Of a stretch of DNA of 64,000 nucleotides, positions 31,448-38,995 are shown in pieces. This DNA is from JAJYSO01 sp964451785. GTDB lineage: Bacteria; Bacteroidota; Bacteroidia; Flavobacteriales; Flavobacteriaceae. The translations under genes were made by a program, and so were the position numbers. Under the pieces are notes generated by a model, which did not search any database, was not told the origin of the DNA, and worked only from the letters and a program-made list of their open reading frames with translations. Every line of letters begins with the position of its first letter. The stretch's first letter is position 1. The stretch covers positions 1 through 64,000 of the forward strand of contig CAYVJG010000002.1 in the NCBI GenBank assembly GCA_964451785.1, written 5' to 3'.

Positions 31448-33394
31448 ATGATTGATATCACTTTGCCAGATGGCAGCATAAAATCGTATGAGGTAGGCAC
31501 AACCCCTCAACAAGTTGCAGAAAGCATCAGTCAAGGGCTAGCACGCAACGTTATTTCAGCAAAATTCAATAATACAACTATTGAAACAAAAACGCCATTG
31601 ACCGAAAATGGTAATTTGGTACTTTTTACCTGGAATGACGACGAAGGGAAAAAAGCCTTTTGGCACAGCTCCGCTCATGTTATGGCTCAAGCCTTAAAAG
31701 AGCTTTACCCTAATATTCGCTTAACCATAGGCCCCGCTATTGATCAAGGATTTTATTACGATATTGATCTCAATGGCGAAAAAATATCTGAAAACGATTT
31801 CAGTACTATCGAAAAGAAAATGCTCGAAATCTCTCGTGGTAAACACGAGTTTAAAATGCGCGAAGTTTCTAAACAAGATGCTTTAGAATTTTATAAGAAT
31901 GAAAATAATCCCTATAAAGTTGAATTAATTGAAAATTTAACTGACGGCGATATTACGTTTTGCGATCACAGCACATTTACAGATTTGTGTCGAGGAGGAC
32001 ACATTCCTAATACCAAAATCATCAAAGCGGTTAAGTTAATGAATATTGCCGGGGCTTATTGGCGAGGTGATGAAAAAAAACCTCAACTCACCCGTATCTA
32101 CGGCGTTACTTTTCCTAAACAAAAAGACCTTAAGGAATATTTAGCCCTACTTGAAGAAGCTAAAGAACGCGACCACCGAAAATTAGGACGCGAACTACAA
32201 TTATTTACTTTCTCTCATAAAGTTGGTCAAGGCTTACCTCTATGGCTACCAAAAGGAGCTGCTTTACGTGGAAGGCTCGAAAACTTTTTAAAGAAAGCAC
32301 AACAAAAAGCGGGCTATGAAATGGTCATCACCCCACATATTGGTCACAAAGAACTCTATGTCACTTCAGGACATTATGCAAAATATGGCGAAGACAGCTT
32401 CCGCCCTATTCAAACCCCTAATGAAGGAGAAGAGTTTTTATTAAAACCGATGAACTGTCCTCATCACTGTGAAATTTACAAATCAAGCGCGTGGAGTTAC
32501 CGCGATTTACCAAAGCGTTTTGCTGAGTTTGGCACCGTTTATCGCTATGAACAAAGTGGTGAATTACACGGATTAACACGCGTTAGAGGCTTTACTCAAG
32601 ACGATGCACATATTTTCTGTACGCCTGATCAACTGGACAGTGAATTTAAAAAGGTAATTGACTTGACATTATACGTTTTTAAATCTTTAGGATTTGAAAA
32701 CTTTACGGCTCAAGTATCTTTAAGAGATCCTGAAAACAAGGAAAAATATATCGGTTCAGAAGAAAATTGGGTAAAAGCCGAAAATGCCATTATTGAAGCC
32801 GCAAAAGAAAAGGGACTTAACTATGTTATAGAAACTGGTGAAGCAGCTTTTTATGGCCCAAAACTAGACTTTATGGTCAAAGATGCCTTAGGCCGTAGCT
32901 GGCAATTAGGCACCATTCAAGTAGATTACAACTTACCTGAGCGTTTTGATTTATCTTATAAAGGCAGTGATAATGAATTGCACCGTCCTGTGATGATTCA
33001 CCGCGCACCTTTTGGCAGTATGGAGCGTTTTATCGCCATTTTACTAGAGCACACTAAGGGTAATTTCCCCTTATGGCTTATGCCGGAGCAGGTTACGATT
33101 CTCTCTTTGAGCGAAAAATATGAGAATTACACAAAAAAAGTTTTAAATTTACTCGAAAATAACGAAATTCGCAGCCTCATAGATAACCGAAGTGAAACAA
33201 TCGGCAAGAAGATTAGAGAAGCCGAAGTCACTAAGATACCATATATGCTCATTGTTGGAGAACAAGAAGAGAAAGATGGTACGGTTTCTGTGCGAAAACA
33301 CGGTGGCGAAGACTTGGGAACAATGTCTATTTCAGAATTTGTTGAAATGATGAAAAAAGAAATCCAAGCAACCACCACAGAATTTGAAGTTTAA
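31448..33394 (+). CDS. thrS: Threonyl-tRNA synthetase
   Basis: A class II synthetase of 648 aa that charges tRNA-Thr. In order it has an N-terminal TGS domain (MIDITLPDGSIKSYEVG...), the editing domain with HSSAHVMAQALKELYP (the HxxxH hydrolytic site), and the catalytic core with the motif 2 region RFAEFGTVYRYEQSGELHGLTRVRGFTQDDAH. The zinc ligand Cys lies in PMNCPHHCEIYK, followed by an anticodon-binding domain. ATG 31448 is placed 18 nt after the -7 element. It is the first gene of the operon with infC, rpmI and rplT, the classical arrangement. Confidence 0.97.
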   Translation: MIDITLPDGSIKSYEVGTTPQQVAESISQGLARNVISAKFNNTTIETKTPLTENGNLVLFTWNDDEGKKAFWHSSAHVMAQALKELYPNIRLTIGPAIDQGFYYDIDLNGEKISENDFSTIEKKMLEISRGKHEFKMREVSKQDALEFYKNENNPYKVELIENLTDGDITFCDHSTFTDLCRGGHIPNTKIIKAVKLMNIAGAYWRGDEKKPQLTRIYGVTFPKQKDLKEYLALLEEAKERDHRKLGRELQLFTFSHKVGQGLPLWLPKGAALRGRLENFLKKAQQKAGYEMVITPHIGHKELYVTSGHYAKYGEDSFRPIQTPNEGEEFLLKPMNCPHHCEIYKSSAWSYRDLPKRFAEFGTVYRYEQSGELHGLTRVRGFTQDDAHIFCTPDQLDSEFKKVIDLTLYVFKSLGFENFTAQVSLRDPENKEKYIGSEENWVKAENAIIEAAKEKGLNYVIETGEAAFYGPKLDFMVKDALGRSWQLGTIQVDYNLPERFDLSYKGSDNELHRPVMIHRAPFGSMERFIAILLEHTKGNFPLWLMPEQVTILSLSEKYENYTKKVLNLLENNEIRSLIDNRSETIGKKIREAEVTKIPYMLIVGEQEEKDGTVSVRKHGGEDLGTMSISEFVEMMKKEIQATTTEFEV

Positions 33395-33412
33395 TTTCTA
33401 AAACCTAATACA

Positions 33413-33970
33413 ATCCGAAGAAAAAAGTCAAGAAGGCACACGCCACGACAAGAACAGAAAAACCCACATCGTATTAACGAAAATATCCGGGCTAAGGAAG
33501 TCCGTTTAGTAGGTGATAACGTGGAAATGGATGTTTATCCGTTAGCCAAAGCGAAGGCTATTGCTAAAGAATTGGAACTGGATTTGGTTGAAATTTCACC
33601 AGATGCCAAACCTCCTGTCGCTAAAGTAATGGACTATAAGAAGTTTCTTTATGAACAAAGGAAACGCGAAAAAGCTCGTAAAGCTAAAGCGTCAAAAGTC
33701 GTCAATAAAGAAATTCGTTTTGGACCAAATACAGATGAACACGATTACGAATTTAAAAAGAATCACGCTACGCGTTTCTTACAAGACGGCGCAAAAGTGA
33801 AAGCTTATGTATTCTTTAAAGGCCGTTCAATTGTCTTTAAAGATCAAGGCGAAATTCTTTTACTTCGTTTAGCGCAAGACCTTGAAGATTATGGAAAAGT
33901 TGAACAACTTCCTAAACTTGAAGGAAAACGCATGACCATGTTTATCGCCCCTAAAAAGGCAAAAAAATAA
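33413..33970 (+). CDS. infC: Translation initiation factor IF-3, with a non-canonical AUC start
   Basis: IF-3 (185 aa) keeps ribosomal subunits apart and checks the start codon. The N-domain RINENIRAKEVRLVGDN and the C-domain VNKEIRFGPNTDEHDYEFK are both present. No ATG, GTG or TTG exists in frame between the thrS stop (33394) and GTG 33521, which would delete the first 36 residues, including the conserved N-terminal RINxxIRxxEVRLV. The frame is open back to the thrS stop, and ATC at 33413 (IRRKKSRRHTPRQEQKNPHRIN) gives the normal length. infC genes of E. coli and others use AUU/AUC starts and are repressed by their own product, so AUC is well supported here by analogy. The start is 18 bp after thrS. 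Confidence 0.88.
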   Translation: MRRKKSRRHTPRQEQKNPHRINENIRAKEVRLVGDNVEMDVYPLAKAKAIAKELELDLVEISPDAKPPVAKVMDYKKFLYEQRKREKARKAKASKVVNKEIRFGPNTDEHDYEFKKNHATRFLQDGAKVKAYVFFKGRSIVFKDQGEILLLRLAQDLEDYGKVEQLPKLEGKRMTMFIAPKKAKK

Positions 33971-34021
33971 TTCAACTTCTTGTTGAATAAAATTATAAAT
34001 AGAGCACAAAAACACAGAGAC

Positions 34022-34219
34022 ATGCCAAAGATGAAAACTAAATCCAGTGCCAAAAAACGCTTTAAGCTAACTGGCAGTGGTAAAATCAAAAGAAAGCAAG
34101 CTTTTAAAAGCCACATTTTGACCAAAAAATCAAAAAAACGCAAAGCTGCTTTAACAAAGAGTACTACCGTTCACCAAGCTGATAGAAATAGTATCAAGCT
34201 TCAATTGAACTTAAAGTAA
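34022..34219 (+). CDS. rpmI: 50S ribosomal protein L35
   Basis: A 65-aa, Lys/Arg-rich protein: MPKMKTKSSAKKRFKLTGSGKIKRKQAFKSH is the L35 signature. Upstream in-frame codons to 33980 are open, but ATG 34022 is the standard start. It is the third gene of the operon. Confidence 0.97.
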   Translation: MPKMKTKSSAKKRFKLTGSGKIKRKQAFKSHILTKKSKKRKAALTKSTTVHQADRNSIKLQLNLK

Positions 34220-34310
34220 ACTTTCGGTTTAAATTAAAATAAATTAAAAACCCTGGAGCGGGCCCCAAAGAATTCGCTTTGACGAATCGCCTCCTACAAA
34301 ACCTTATATT
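34220..34310 (+). promoter_or_regulatory. Structured leader between rpmI and rplT (possible L20 autoregulatory site)
   Basis: The 91-nt gap is the largest in this operon and is G/C-rich compared with its neighbours. GGAG(CG) at 34255-34260 can pair with (CG)CCTCC at 34288-34294. Inside it, ATTCG (34272-34276) pairs with CGAAT (34283-34287). CCC (34251-34253) and GGG (34260-34262) offer a competing or pseudoknot pairing. L20 controls rpmI-rplT translation in other bacteria by binding a mRNA mimic of its rRNA site. That this is such a site is inference. Confidence 0.4.
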
Positions 34311-34655
34311 ATGCCAAGATCAGTAAATTCTGTAGCTTCACGCGCTCGTCGCAAAAAAGTAATGAAGCAAGCTAAAGGTTATTATGGATCACGCAAAAAT
34401 GTGTGGACAATAGCCAAAAACGCGGTAGAAAAAGCAATGGTTTATGCTTACCGTGACCGTAAAACCAAAAAACGTAATTTCCGTTCATTGTGGATTATGC
34501 GTATTAACGCTGCCGCACGTCTTAACGGAATGTCTTACTCTAAATTTATGGGGAAACTCAAAGCTAATAATATCGACTTAAACCGTAAGGTTTTAGCTGA
34601 TTTAGCGATGAACCATCCTCAAGCTTTTGAGGCTATCGTCAAAAAAGTAAAATAA
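34311..34655 (+). CDS. rplT: 50S ribosomal protein L20
   Basis: A 114-aa protein matching L20 end to end: MPRSVNSVASRARRKKVMKQAKGYYGSRKNVWTIAKNAVEKA, then DRKTKKRNFRSLWIMRINAAAR. L20 binds 23S rRNA early in 50S assembly and is a known translational repressor of its own operon in several phyla. It is the last gene before a terminator. Confidence 0.97.
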   Translation: MPRSVNSVASRARRKKVMKQAKGYYGSRKNVWTIAKNAVEKAMVYAYRDRKTKKRNFRSLWIMRINAAARLNGMSYSKFMGKLKANNIDLNRKVLADLAMNHPQAFEAIVKKVK

Positions 34656-34678
34656 ATTAAGAAATAATGCTCTATTTT

Positions 34679-34709
34679 AAAAATCCTTCCCAAATTGGGA
34701 AGGATTTTT
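34679..34709 (+). terminator. thrS-rplT operon terminator
   Basis: The stem AAAAATCCTTCCC with GGGAAGGATTTTT (13 bp) has a 5-nt loop AAATT and a T-rich tail, starting 23 bp after the rplT stop. Confidence 0.9.
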
Positions 34710-34722
34710 CTATTTTAGTCAA

Positions 34723-35703
34723 ATGGATTTTCGCAATACTATAGGTGTGTTTTGGCTGTGTCTATTTTTTGGACAATTTTGTCTTGCCCAAGATAATTCT
34801 ATTGACTCAACATCAACTGACTTTCGCCGATTTTATAAAATCGGTGATCACCAACAAGTTTTTATTCCGCTTGGAAAAATAGCCTTCGCTGATAGTGTGA
34901 TTCATTTTAATCCTGGTAATCCTGCCGCACACAAGCCCTTTAACAAACCCGAAAATAGCTTAGGAGAACCCGATTTTACAACTTACCGCACCGATAGCCC
35001 AAAATATGTTTCTATAGGTTGTCACGGCAGCTTAACAGTCAAGTTTACCGACAATGGATTTATTGATATTCCGGGACCTGATTTGGTTTTTTTTGAAGTA
35101 GGTCCATCAATTGAGCCTTTTAGATTAGAAATTTCTACTGATGGCCACAAATGGTACAAACTCGGCAATGTCAGTGGCGGAAAAAGCCATGTGGATATCG
35201 CTCAGTTTATTCACCCCACAAGCACACGTCAAATTTATTATTACATCCGTATTACTGACTTAAAGCACTTTTGTAAAGGGCCAACGCCTGGTTCTGACAT
35301 TGATGCTATCGGCGCTATTGGGGCTGTTATCAAACTGAGTTTAGATGCTGCTGTACTATTTGATACTGACAAATACAGCCTGCGGCAAACCGCAAAAGAT
35401 CGCCTACTAAGCCTTGCGCAAAAGGCGACACACATTCCTAAAGCTGAATTTATTATAAAAGGCTATACCGACAGTGACGGCAGCAATGAGTACAACATTA
35501 AACTCGGTGAAAATCGCGCTACAAGCGTTGCCGATTACCTGAAAAAATTACTAAATGGTTTAGGAGATTATACTTATACCATCGAAACTTATGGTGAAAA
35601 TCAGCCTATAAGTGACAATAGTACTCCTGAAGGAAAACAACAAAACAGACGCGTTGAAATTATAGTTATTCCATCAGAAGAATTTTACAAATCCCCACAA
35701 TAA
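34723..35703 (+). CDS. OmpA-family protein with an unusual N-terminal beta domain
   Basis: A 326-aa protein with signal peptide (FWLCLFFGQFCLAQ). The C-terminal 110 residues are a typical OmpA peptidoglycan-binding domain: AVLFDTDKYSLRQTAKDRLLSLAQ, IIKGYTDSDGSNEYNIKLGENRATSVADYL, then NRRVEIIV. The N-terminal 200 residues instead show GNPAAHKPFNKPENSLGEPDFTTYRTDSPKYVSIGCHGSLTVKFTDNGFIDIPGPDLVFFEVG, a jelly-roll-like pattern reminiscent of surface sugar- or ligand-binding discoidin folds. I do not recognise that domain. It may couple a periplasmic or surface ligand to the cell wall. The gene starts 13 bp after the rplT terminator. Confidence 0.8.
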   Translation: MDFRNTIGVFWLCLFFGQFCLAQDNSIDSTSTDFRRFYKIGDHQQVFIPLGKIAFADSVIHFNPGNPAAHKPFNKPENSLGEPDFTTYRTDSPKYVSIGCHGSLTVKFTDNGFIDIPGPDLVFFEVGPSIEPFRLEISTDGHKWYKLGNVSGGKSHVDIAQFIHPTSTRQIYYYIRITDLKHFCKGPTPGSDIDAIGAIGAVIKLSLDAAVLFDTDKYSLRQTAKDRLLSLAQKATHIPKAEFIIKGYTDSDGSNEYNIKLGENRATSVADYLKKLLNGLGDYTYTIETYGENQPISDNSTPEGKQQNRRVEIIVIPSEEFYKSPQ

Positions 35704-35709
35704 GTTCAA

Positions 35710-36969
35710 TCAGGTTTTGTGCTTTTTAGGCTGTGCAGCGGGAAAGAGTATATTATTCAAAATTAAACGATAGCCCGGTGAGTGTGGATGCAGTGACAAC
35801 TCTGTTTTAGGATCGCCTACTCTATGCGCATAATCTTCAGGATCGTGCCCGCCATAGAATGTAAAAAAACCTTTTCCTATAGCGCCGTGAATATAACGCG
35901 CTTCACCATTAATAGTATTGCGCCCCATCACTGTGACTGTCGCTTTAATGTTATCAGGGTTAAAAGCCGTAGTCTGTCCCATAAATCCTTTAATCAACAT
36001 GGTATGATCTTGGGTAAGCATAGTTGGAATAGGATCCCACTTAGCTGAAAATGTACGCAAACTAAAATAATCTTTTTCTTTGGACACGTGACGCTTGTTA
36101 GTCATATCTATTGACGACAACTCATAGACTTGAGGATCTTGTTCTAATACAAAATCAGTAAAGGCAAAGGTGTTCTTGTACTGCAATTTATTCTGATAGC
36201 CTGGCGCGCTCGCATCGCCGTCAAACATAGGTTCACAAATATCTGTATCCGCTGCAGCTAAGGCTATATCAAAAGAATCTGTAGCACTACACATGGCAAA
36301 CATAAATCCACCGCCAACAACAAAATTCTTAATCTTTTGTGCCACTGCCAATTTTTCTTTTGACACCTTATCAAAGCCTAATTCAGCCGCAAGCGCCTCT
36401 GCGTCTTTCTTTTGTTGAATATACCAAGGTGCTGCGCGATAAGCGCCGTAAAACTTGCCGTATTGTCCTGTAAAATCCTCGTGATGCAGGTGCAACCAAT
36501 CGTACATCACCAACTTATCAGCCAATACATCTTTATCGTATATCTCATCATAAGGAATCTCTGCATAGGTCAATGCCATAGTCACCGCATCATCCCAAGG
36601 GCGCTTATCTTTAGGCGTATACACTGCTATTTTAGGTGCTTTTTCAAGCACCACGGCTGCCATATTTTGTGAGGGGCTATTTATTTCGGCTAGTATTTTC
36701 GCGGTTTCTTGATCACTAATTACTTCAAAAGAAACCCCTCTAATTTGACATTCTTGCTGCAATGCTTTACTATCTTGCATCAAAAAAGACCCACCTCTAT
36801 AGTTCAACAACCATTTCACTTTGTGCTGACGTGCCAACTCCCAATACGTAATGCCATAAGCTTTTAAATGATTACTCTGTGATTCTGCATCCATAGGAAT
36901 GAGCACATACGCCCCAAAACTCAATTGCGAACAGATTAAAAAGAAGAAAAGAATGAGATTTTTTTTCAT
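35710..36969 (-). CDS. Secreted protein commonly mislabelled asparagine synthetase B
   Basis: A 419-aa protein with a signal peptide (MKKNLILFFFLICSQLSFG). The frame extends 8 codons upstream, but ATG 36969 begins the signal peptide. There is no N-terminal Cys glutaminase or PP-loop of asparagine synthetase. Instead it shows YVLIPMDAESQSNHLKAYG, an alpha/beta core VLEKAPKIAVYTPKDKRPWDDAVTMAL, MYDWLHLHHEDFTGQYG and FMFAMCSATDSFDIAL. The latter resembles a glutamine-amidotransferase-like or ThuA-like nucleophile elbow. Homologues in Flavobacteria carry the asparagine synthetase name through legacy annotation. Its role is unknown. It is convergent with the OmpA gene, 6 bp apart. Confidence 0.72.
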   Translation of the reverse strand: MKKNLILFFFLICSQLSFGAYVLIPMDAESQSNHLKAYGITYWELARQHKVKWLLNYRGGSFLMQDSKALQQECQIRGVSFEVISDQETAKILAEINSPSQNMAAVVLEKAPKIAVYTPKDKRPWDDAVTMALTYAEIPYDEIYDKDVLADKLVMYDWLHLHHEDFTGQYGKFYGAYRAAPWYIQQKKDAEALAAELGFDKVSKEKLAVAQKIKNFVVGGGFMFAMCSATDSFDIALAAADTDICEPMFDGDASAPGYQNKLQYKNTFAFTDFVLEQDPQVYELSSIDMTNKRHVSKEKDYFSLRTFSAKWDPIPTMLTQDHTMLIKGFMGQTTAFNPDNIKATVTVMGRNTINGEARYIHGAIGKGFFTFYGGHDPEDYAHRVGDPKTELSLHPHSPGYRLILNNILFPAAQPKKHKT

Positions 36970-37029
36970 TCCTCTAAGATAGTAAAAATGCAAAAACCGG
37001 CTATAGTAGAATTAAATTTTACGCATAAA

Positions 37030-37058
37030 AACTGCTGAATTTCAATAAATCAGCAGTT
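37030..37058 (-). terminator. dnaB terminator
   Basis: A perfect 9-bp stem (AACTGCTGA with TCAGCAGTT) is followed, in the minus direction, by a T-run after the left arm. dnaB transcripts would cross repeat copy D before reaching it. Confidence 0.65.
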
Positions 37059-37071
37059 GTAAAAAAAATAG

Positions 37072-37216
37072 TAATACCGTATGGATAAATTAACTAGTCC
37101 AATTTCGACTTTGTCTCATTGTACTAGTTAATTTATGGCCCACGGTATTATACCTACAAAAGATATTATAAATCGGACTAAAAAATAATTCTAATTGGCA
37201 TAAGTTAATGGTATTT
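37072..37216 (+). repeat. Intergenic repeat family, copy D (young, full length)
   Basis: Best-defined copy, about 145 bp. The left half (37073-37148) folds into a long stem: AATACCGT...ATAAATTAACTAGT pairs with ACTAGTTAATTTAT...ACGGTATT, with a short internal mismatch and a 24-nt loop. The right half runs from TATACC through GACTAAAAAATAATTCT to AATGGTATT, and its last bases are the stop codon of dnaB. The ends AATACC and GGTATT are inverted repeats of each other, and the centre holds GGTATTATACC. Confidence 0.9.
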
Positions 37217-38735
37217 AAAAAGGAACATCGCCATTATCGCCAAAAGCCTCATCAGCAGAAGGGAAATGTCCTATTTGATTGGCGACATCATCGCTATCGT
37301 TCAGCTTTGAATGTAGTTCATTTGGTGTATCAAAAGTATCGAGGTTATCAAATCGACCGAGTTCACCAATAAATTTTAATCGAATTGAATCTACAGCCCC
37401 ATTACGGTGTTTAGCCACAATAAATTCAGCTTGACCCGCTGTTGGGGTACGTTCATCATCGTCCCACTCTTCAATTTGATAATATTCAGGGCGATATATA
37501 AAAGATACAATATCGGCATCCTGCTCAATTGCCCCTGATTCACGTAAGTCAGACAGCAACGGACGTTTACTTCCGCCACGCGTTTCAACAGCACGTGAAA
37601 GCTGTGACAGTGCAATAACCGGGATTTCGAGTTCTTTTGCTAAAGCTTTTAGGTTACGTGAAATGGTCGAAATTTCTTGCTCACGATTACCGCCTTTATT
37701 ACCTACAGCGGCCGTCATCAACTGCAAATAGTCAATTACAATCATTTTAATGCCGTGTTGCGAAGCTAAACGACGCGCCTTTGCACGCAAGTCAAAAATA
37801 GAAAGCGAAGGTGTATCATCAATATAAAGCGGTGCTTTTTCTAGTGATTTCACTTTAACATTGAGTTGCTCCCACTCAAAAGATTCAAGTTTACCGGTAC
37901 GCAATTTTTCAGAAGACAAGCCTGTTTCAGAAGAAATCAAACGTGTAATGAGCTGTACCGATGACATTTCAAGCGAGAAAAAGGCTACCGGAATGTTTTG
38001 ACCTACGGCTATATTACGAGCCATCGACAAGGTCAACGCTGTTTTCCCCATACCTGGACGAGCGGCCACAATAATCAAATCACTAGGCTGCCAGCCGCTG
38101 GTTAGTGAATCTAAATCTGTAAATCCAGAAGGAATTCCGCTCAATCCTTCGCGGTTAGAAATTTCTTCAATTTTCTTTTTAGCTTGAAGTACTAAAGTTT
38201 CTGCCGACTCCGTAGAAGTTTTAATATTACCTTGTGTAACATCATATAATTTAGATTCAGCCGAATCTAATAAGTCAAATACATCGGTTGACTCTTCGTA
38301 AGCCTCTTTGATAATTTCGCCAGAGATGCGGATTAAGCTGCGTTGAATAAACTTTTGCAGGATAATACGCGCATGGAATTCGATATGTGCTGAAGAGGAA
38401 ACTTTTTGAGTGAGTTGGACTAGATAATAATCGCCACCCGCAGCTTCTAGTCGGCCTTGCAATTTTAACTCACTCGAAACGGTTAATAAGTCAACAGGTT
38501 CTCCTTTTTTAAAGAGTGAAAATATCGCTTCAAAAATAAATCCGTGGGCATCTTTATAAAACGCGTCAGGGCTTAAAATATCGACAACCTCATCCACCCC
38601 TTTTTTATCAATCATCATCGCCCCCAGCACGGCTTCTTCTAAGTCTACAGCCTGAGGGGGGATTTTACCTTTTTCAAAACTGACAAGGTTCCCTTTTCGT
38701 GATGAAGCAGTATATTGTTGAGGGGCATTTTCCAT
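37215..38735 (-). CDS. dnaB: Replicative DNA helicase
   Basis: A 506-aa hexameric helicase of the replication fork. The N-terminal domain (KIPPQAVDLEEAVLGAMMIDKKG...) is followed by a RecA-like core with Walker A ARPGMGKTALTLSMARN, the Walker B region IKMIVIDYLQLM and an arginine-finger region KRPLLSDLRESGAIEQDADIV. The C-terminal tail (about 460-506) is acidic and variable. No intein is present. It is monocistronic. Its upstream region carries a cluster of DnaA-box-like sites, and its stop codon adjoins repeat copy D. Confidence 0.97.
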   Translation of the reverse strand: MENAPQQYTASSRKGNLVSFEKGKIPPQAVDLEEAVLGAMMIDKKGVDEVVDILSPDAFYKDAHGFIFEAIFSLFKKGEPVDLLTVSSELKLQGRLEAAGGDYYLVQLTQKVSSSAHIEFHARIILQKFIQRSLIRISGEIIKEAYEESTDVFDLLDSAESKLYDVTQGNIKTSTESAETLVLQAKKKIEEISNREGLSGIPSGFTDLDSLTSGWQPSDLIIVAARPGMGKTALTLSMARNIAVGQNIPVAFFSLEMSSVQLITRLISSETGLSSEKLRTGKLESFEWEQLNVKVKSLEKAPLYIDDTPSLSIFDLRAKARRLASQHGIKMIVIDYLQLMTAAVGNKGGNREQEISTISRNLKALAKELEIPVIALSQLSRAVETRGGSKRPLLSDLRESGAIEQDADIVSFIYRPEYYQIEEWDDDERTPTAGQAEFIVAKHRNGAVDSIRLKFIGELGRFDNLDTFDTPNELHSKLNDSDDVANQIGHFPSADEAFGDNGDVPF

Positions 38736-38849
38736 AATGCGAAAGTAAATAAATTAACTATAAGAGACTAAATTTTAACGCCTTGCCTTCACAAAGCCAC
38801 AAACTGCCTATTAACAGGGTTTCAGAGTTATAAACCGAAAATAAACAGC

Positions 38850-38937
38850 TTATCAATGGGTTATTCACAACTTACTAACAAGTTGTTGATAAGTTATAAA
38901 CTTTACTTTGTTGATAACTCGTCAATTTTGTTGATAA
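38850..38937. promoter_or_regulatory. Cluster of DnaA-box-like 9-mers upstream of dnaB (candidate origin or DnaA-controlled region)
   Basis: Within 90 bp lie TTATCAATG (38850), TTATTCACA (38861, matching TTATNCACA), and three exact copies of TGTTGATAA (38884, 38909, 38929), whose complement TTATCAACA differs from the DnaA box TTATCCACA at one base. The spacing is 20-25 bp. The region is A/T-rich and flanked by dnaB and a terminator. This could be oriC, a DnaA titration site, or a regulatory site for dnaB. Confidence 0.5.
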
Positions 38938-38943
38938 AGCCTA

Positions 38944-38974
38944 AAAAAACCGAAGCGAATCGCTCCGGTTTTTT
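38944..38974. terminator. Bidirectional terminator downstream of accA
   Basis: The stem AAAAAACCGAAGCG with CGCTCCGGTTTTTT (one mismatch) has A- and T-runs on both arms, so it can terminate accA transcripts arriving on the minus strand. It separates accA from the DnaA-box-like cluster. Confidence 0.85.
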
Positions 38975-38995
38975 CAAAATTATAAGCAAAAGGGC

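Noticed and set aside
11323..37216. CRISPR array or large tandem repeat formed by the four repeats
   Set aside because: The copies are scattered kilobases apart in different orientations with genes between; there are no regular spacers or cas genes.
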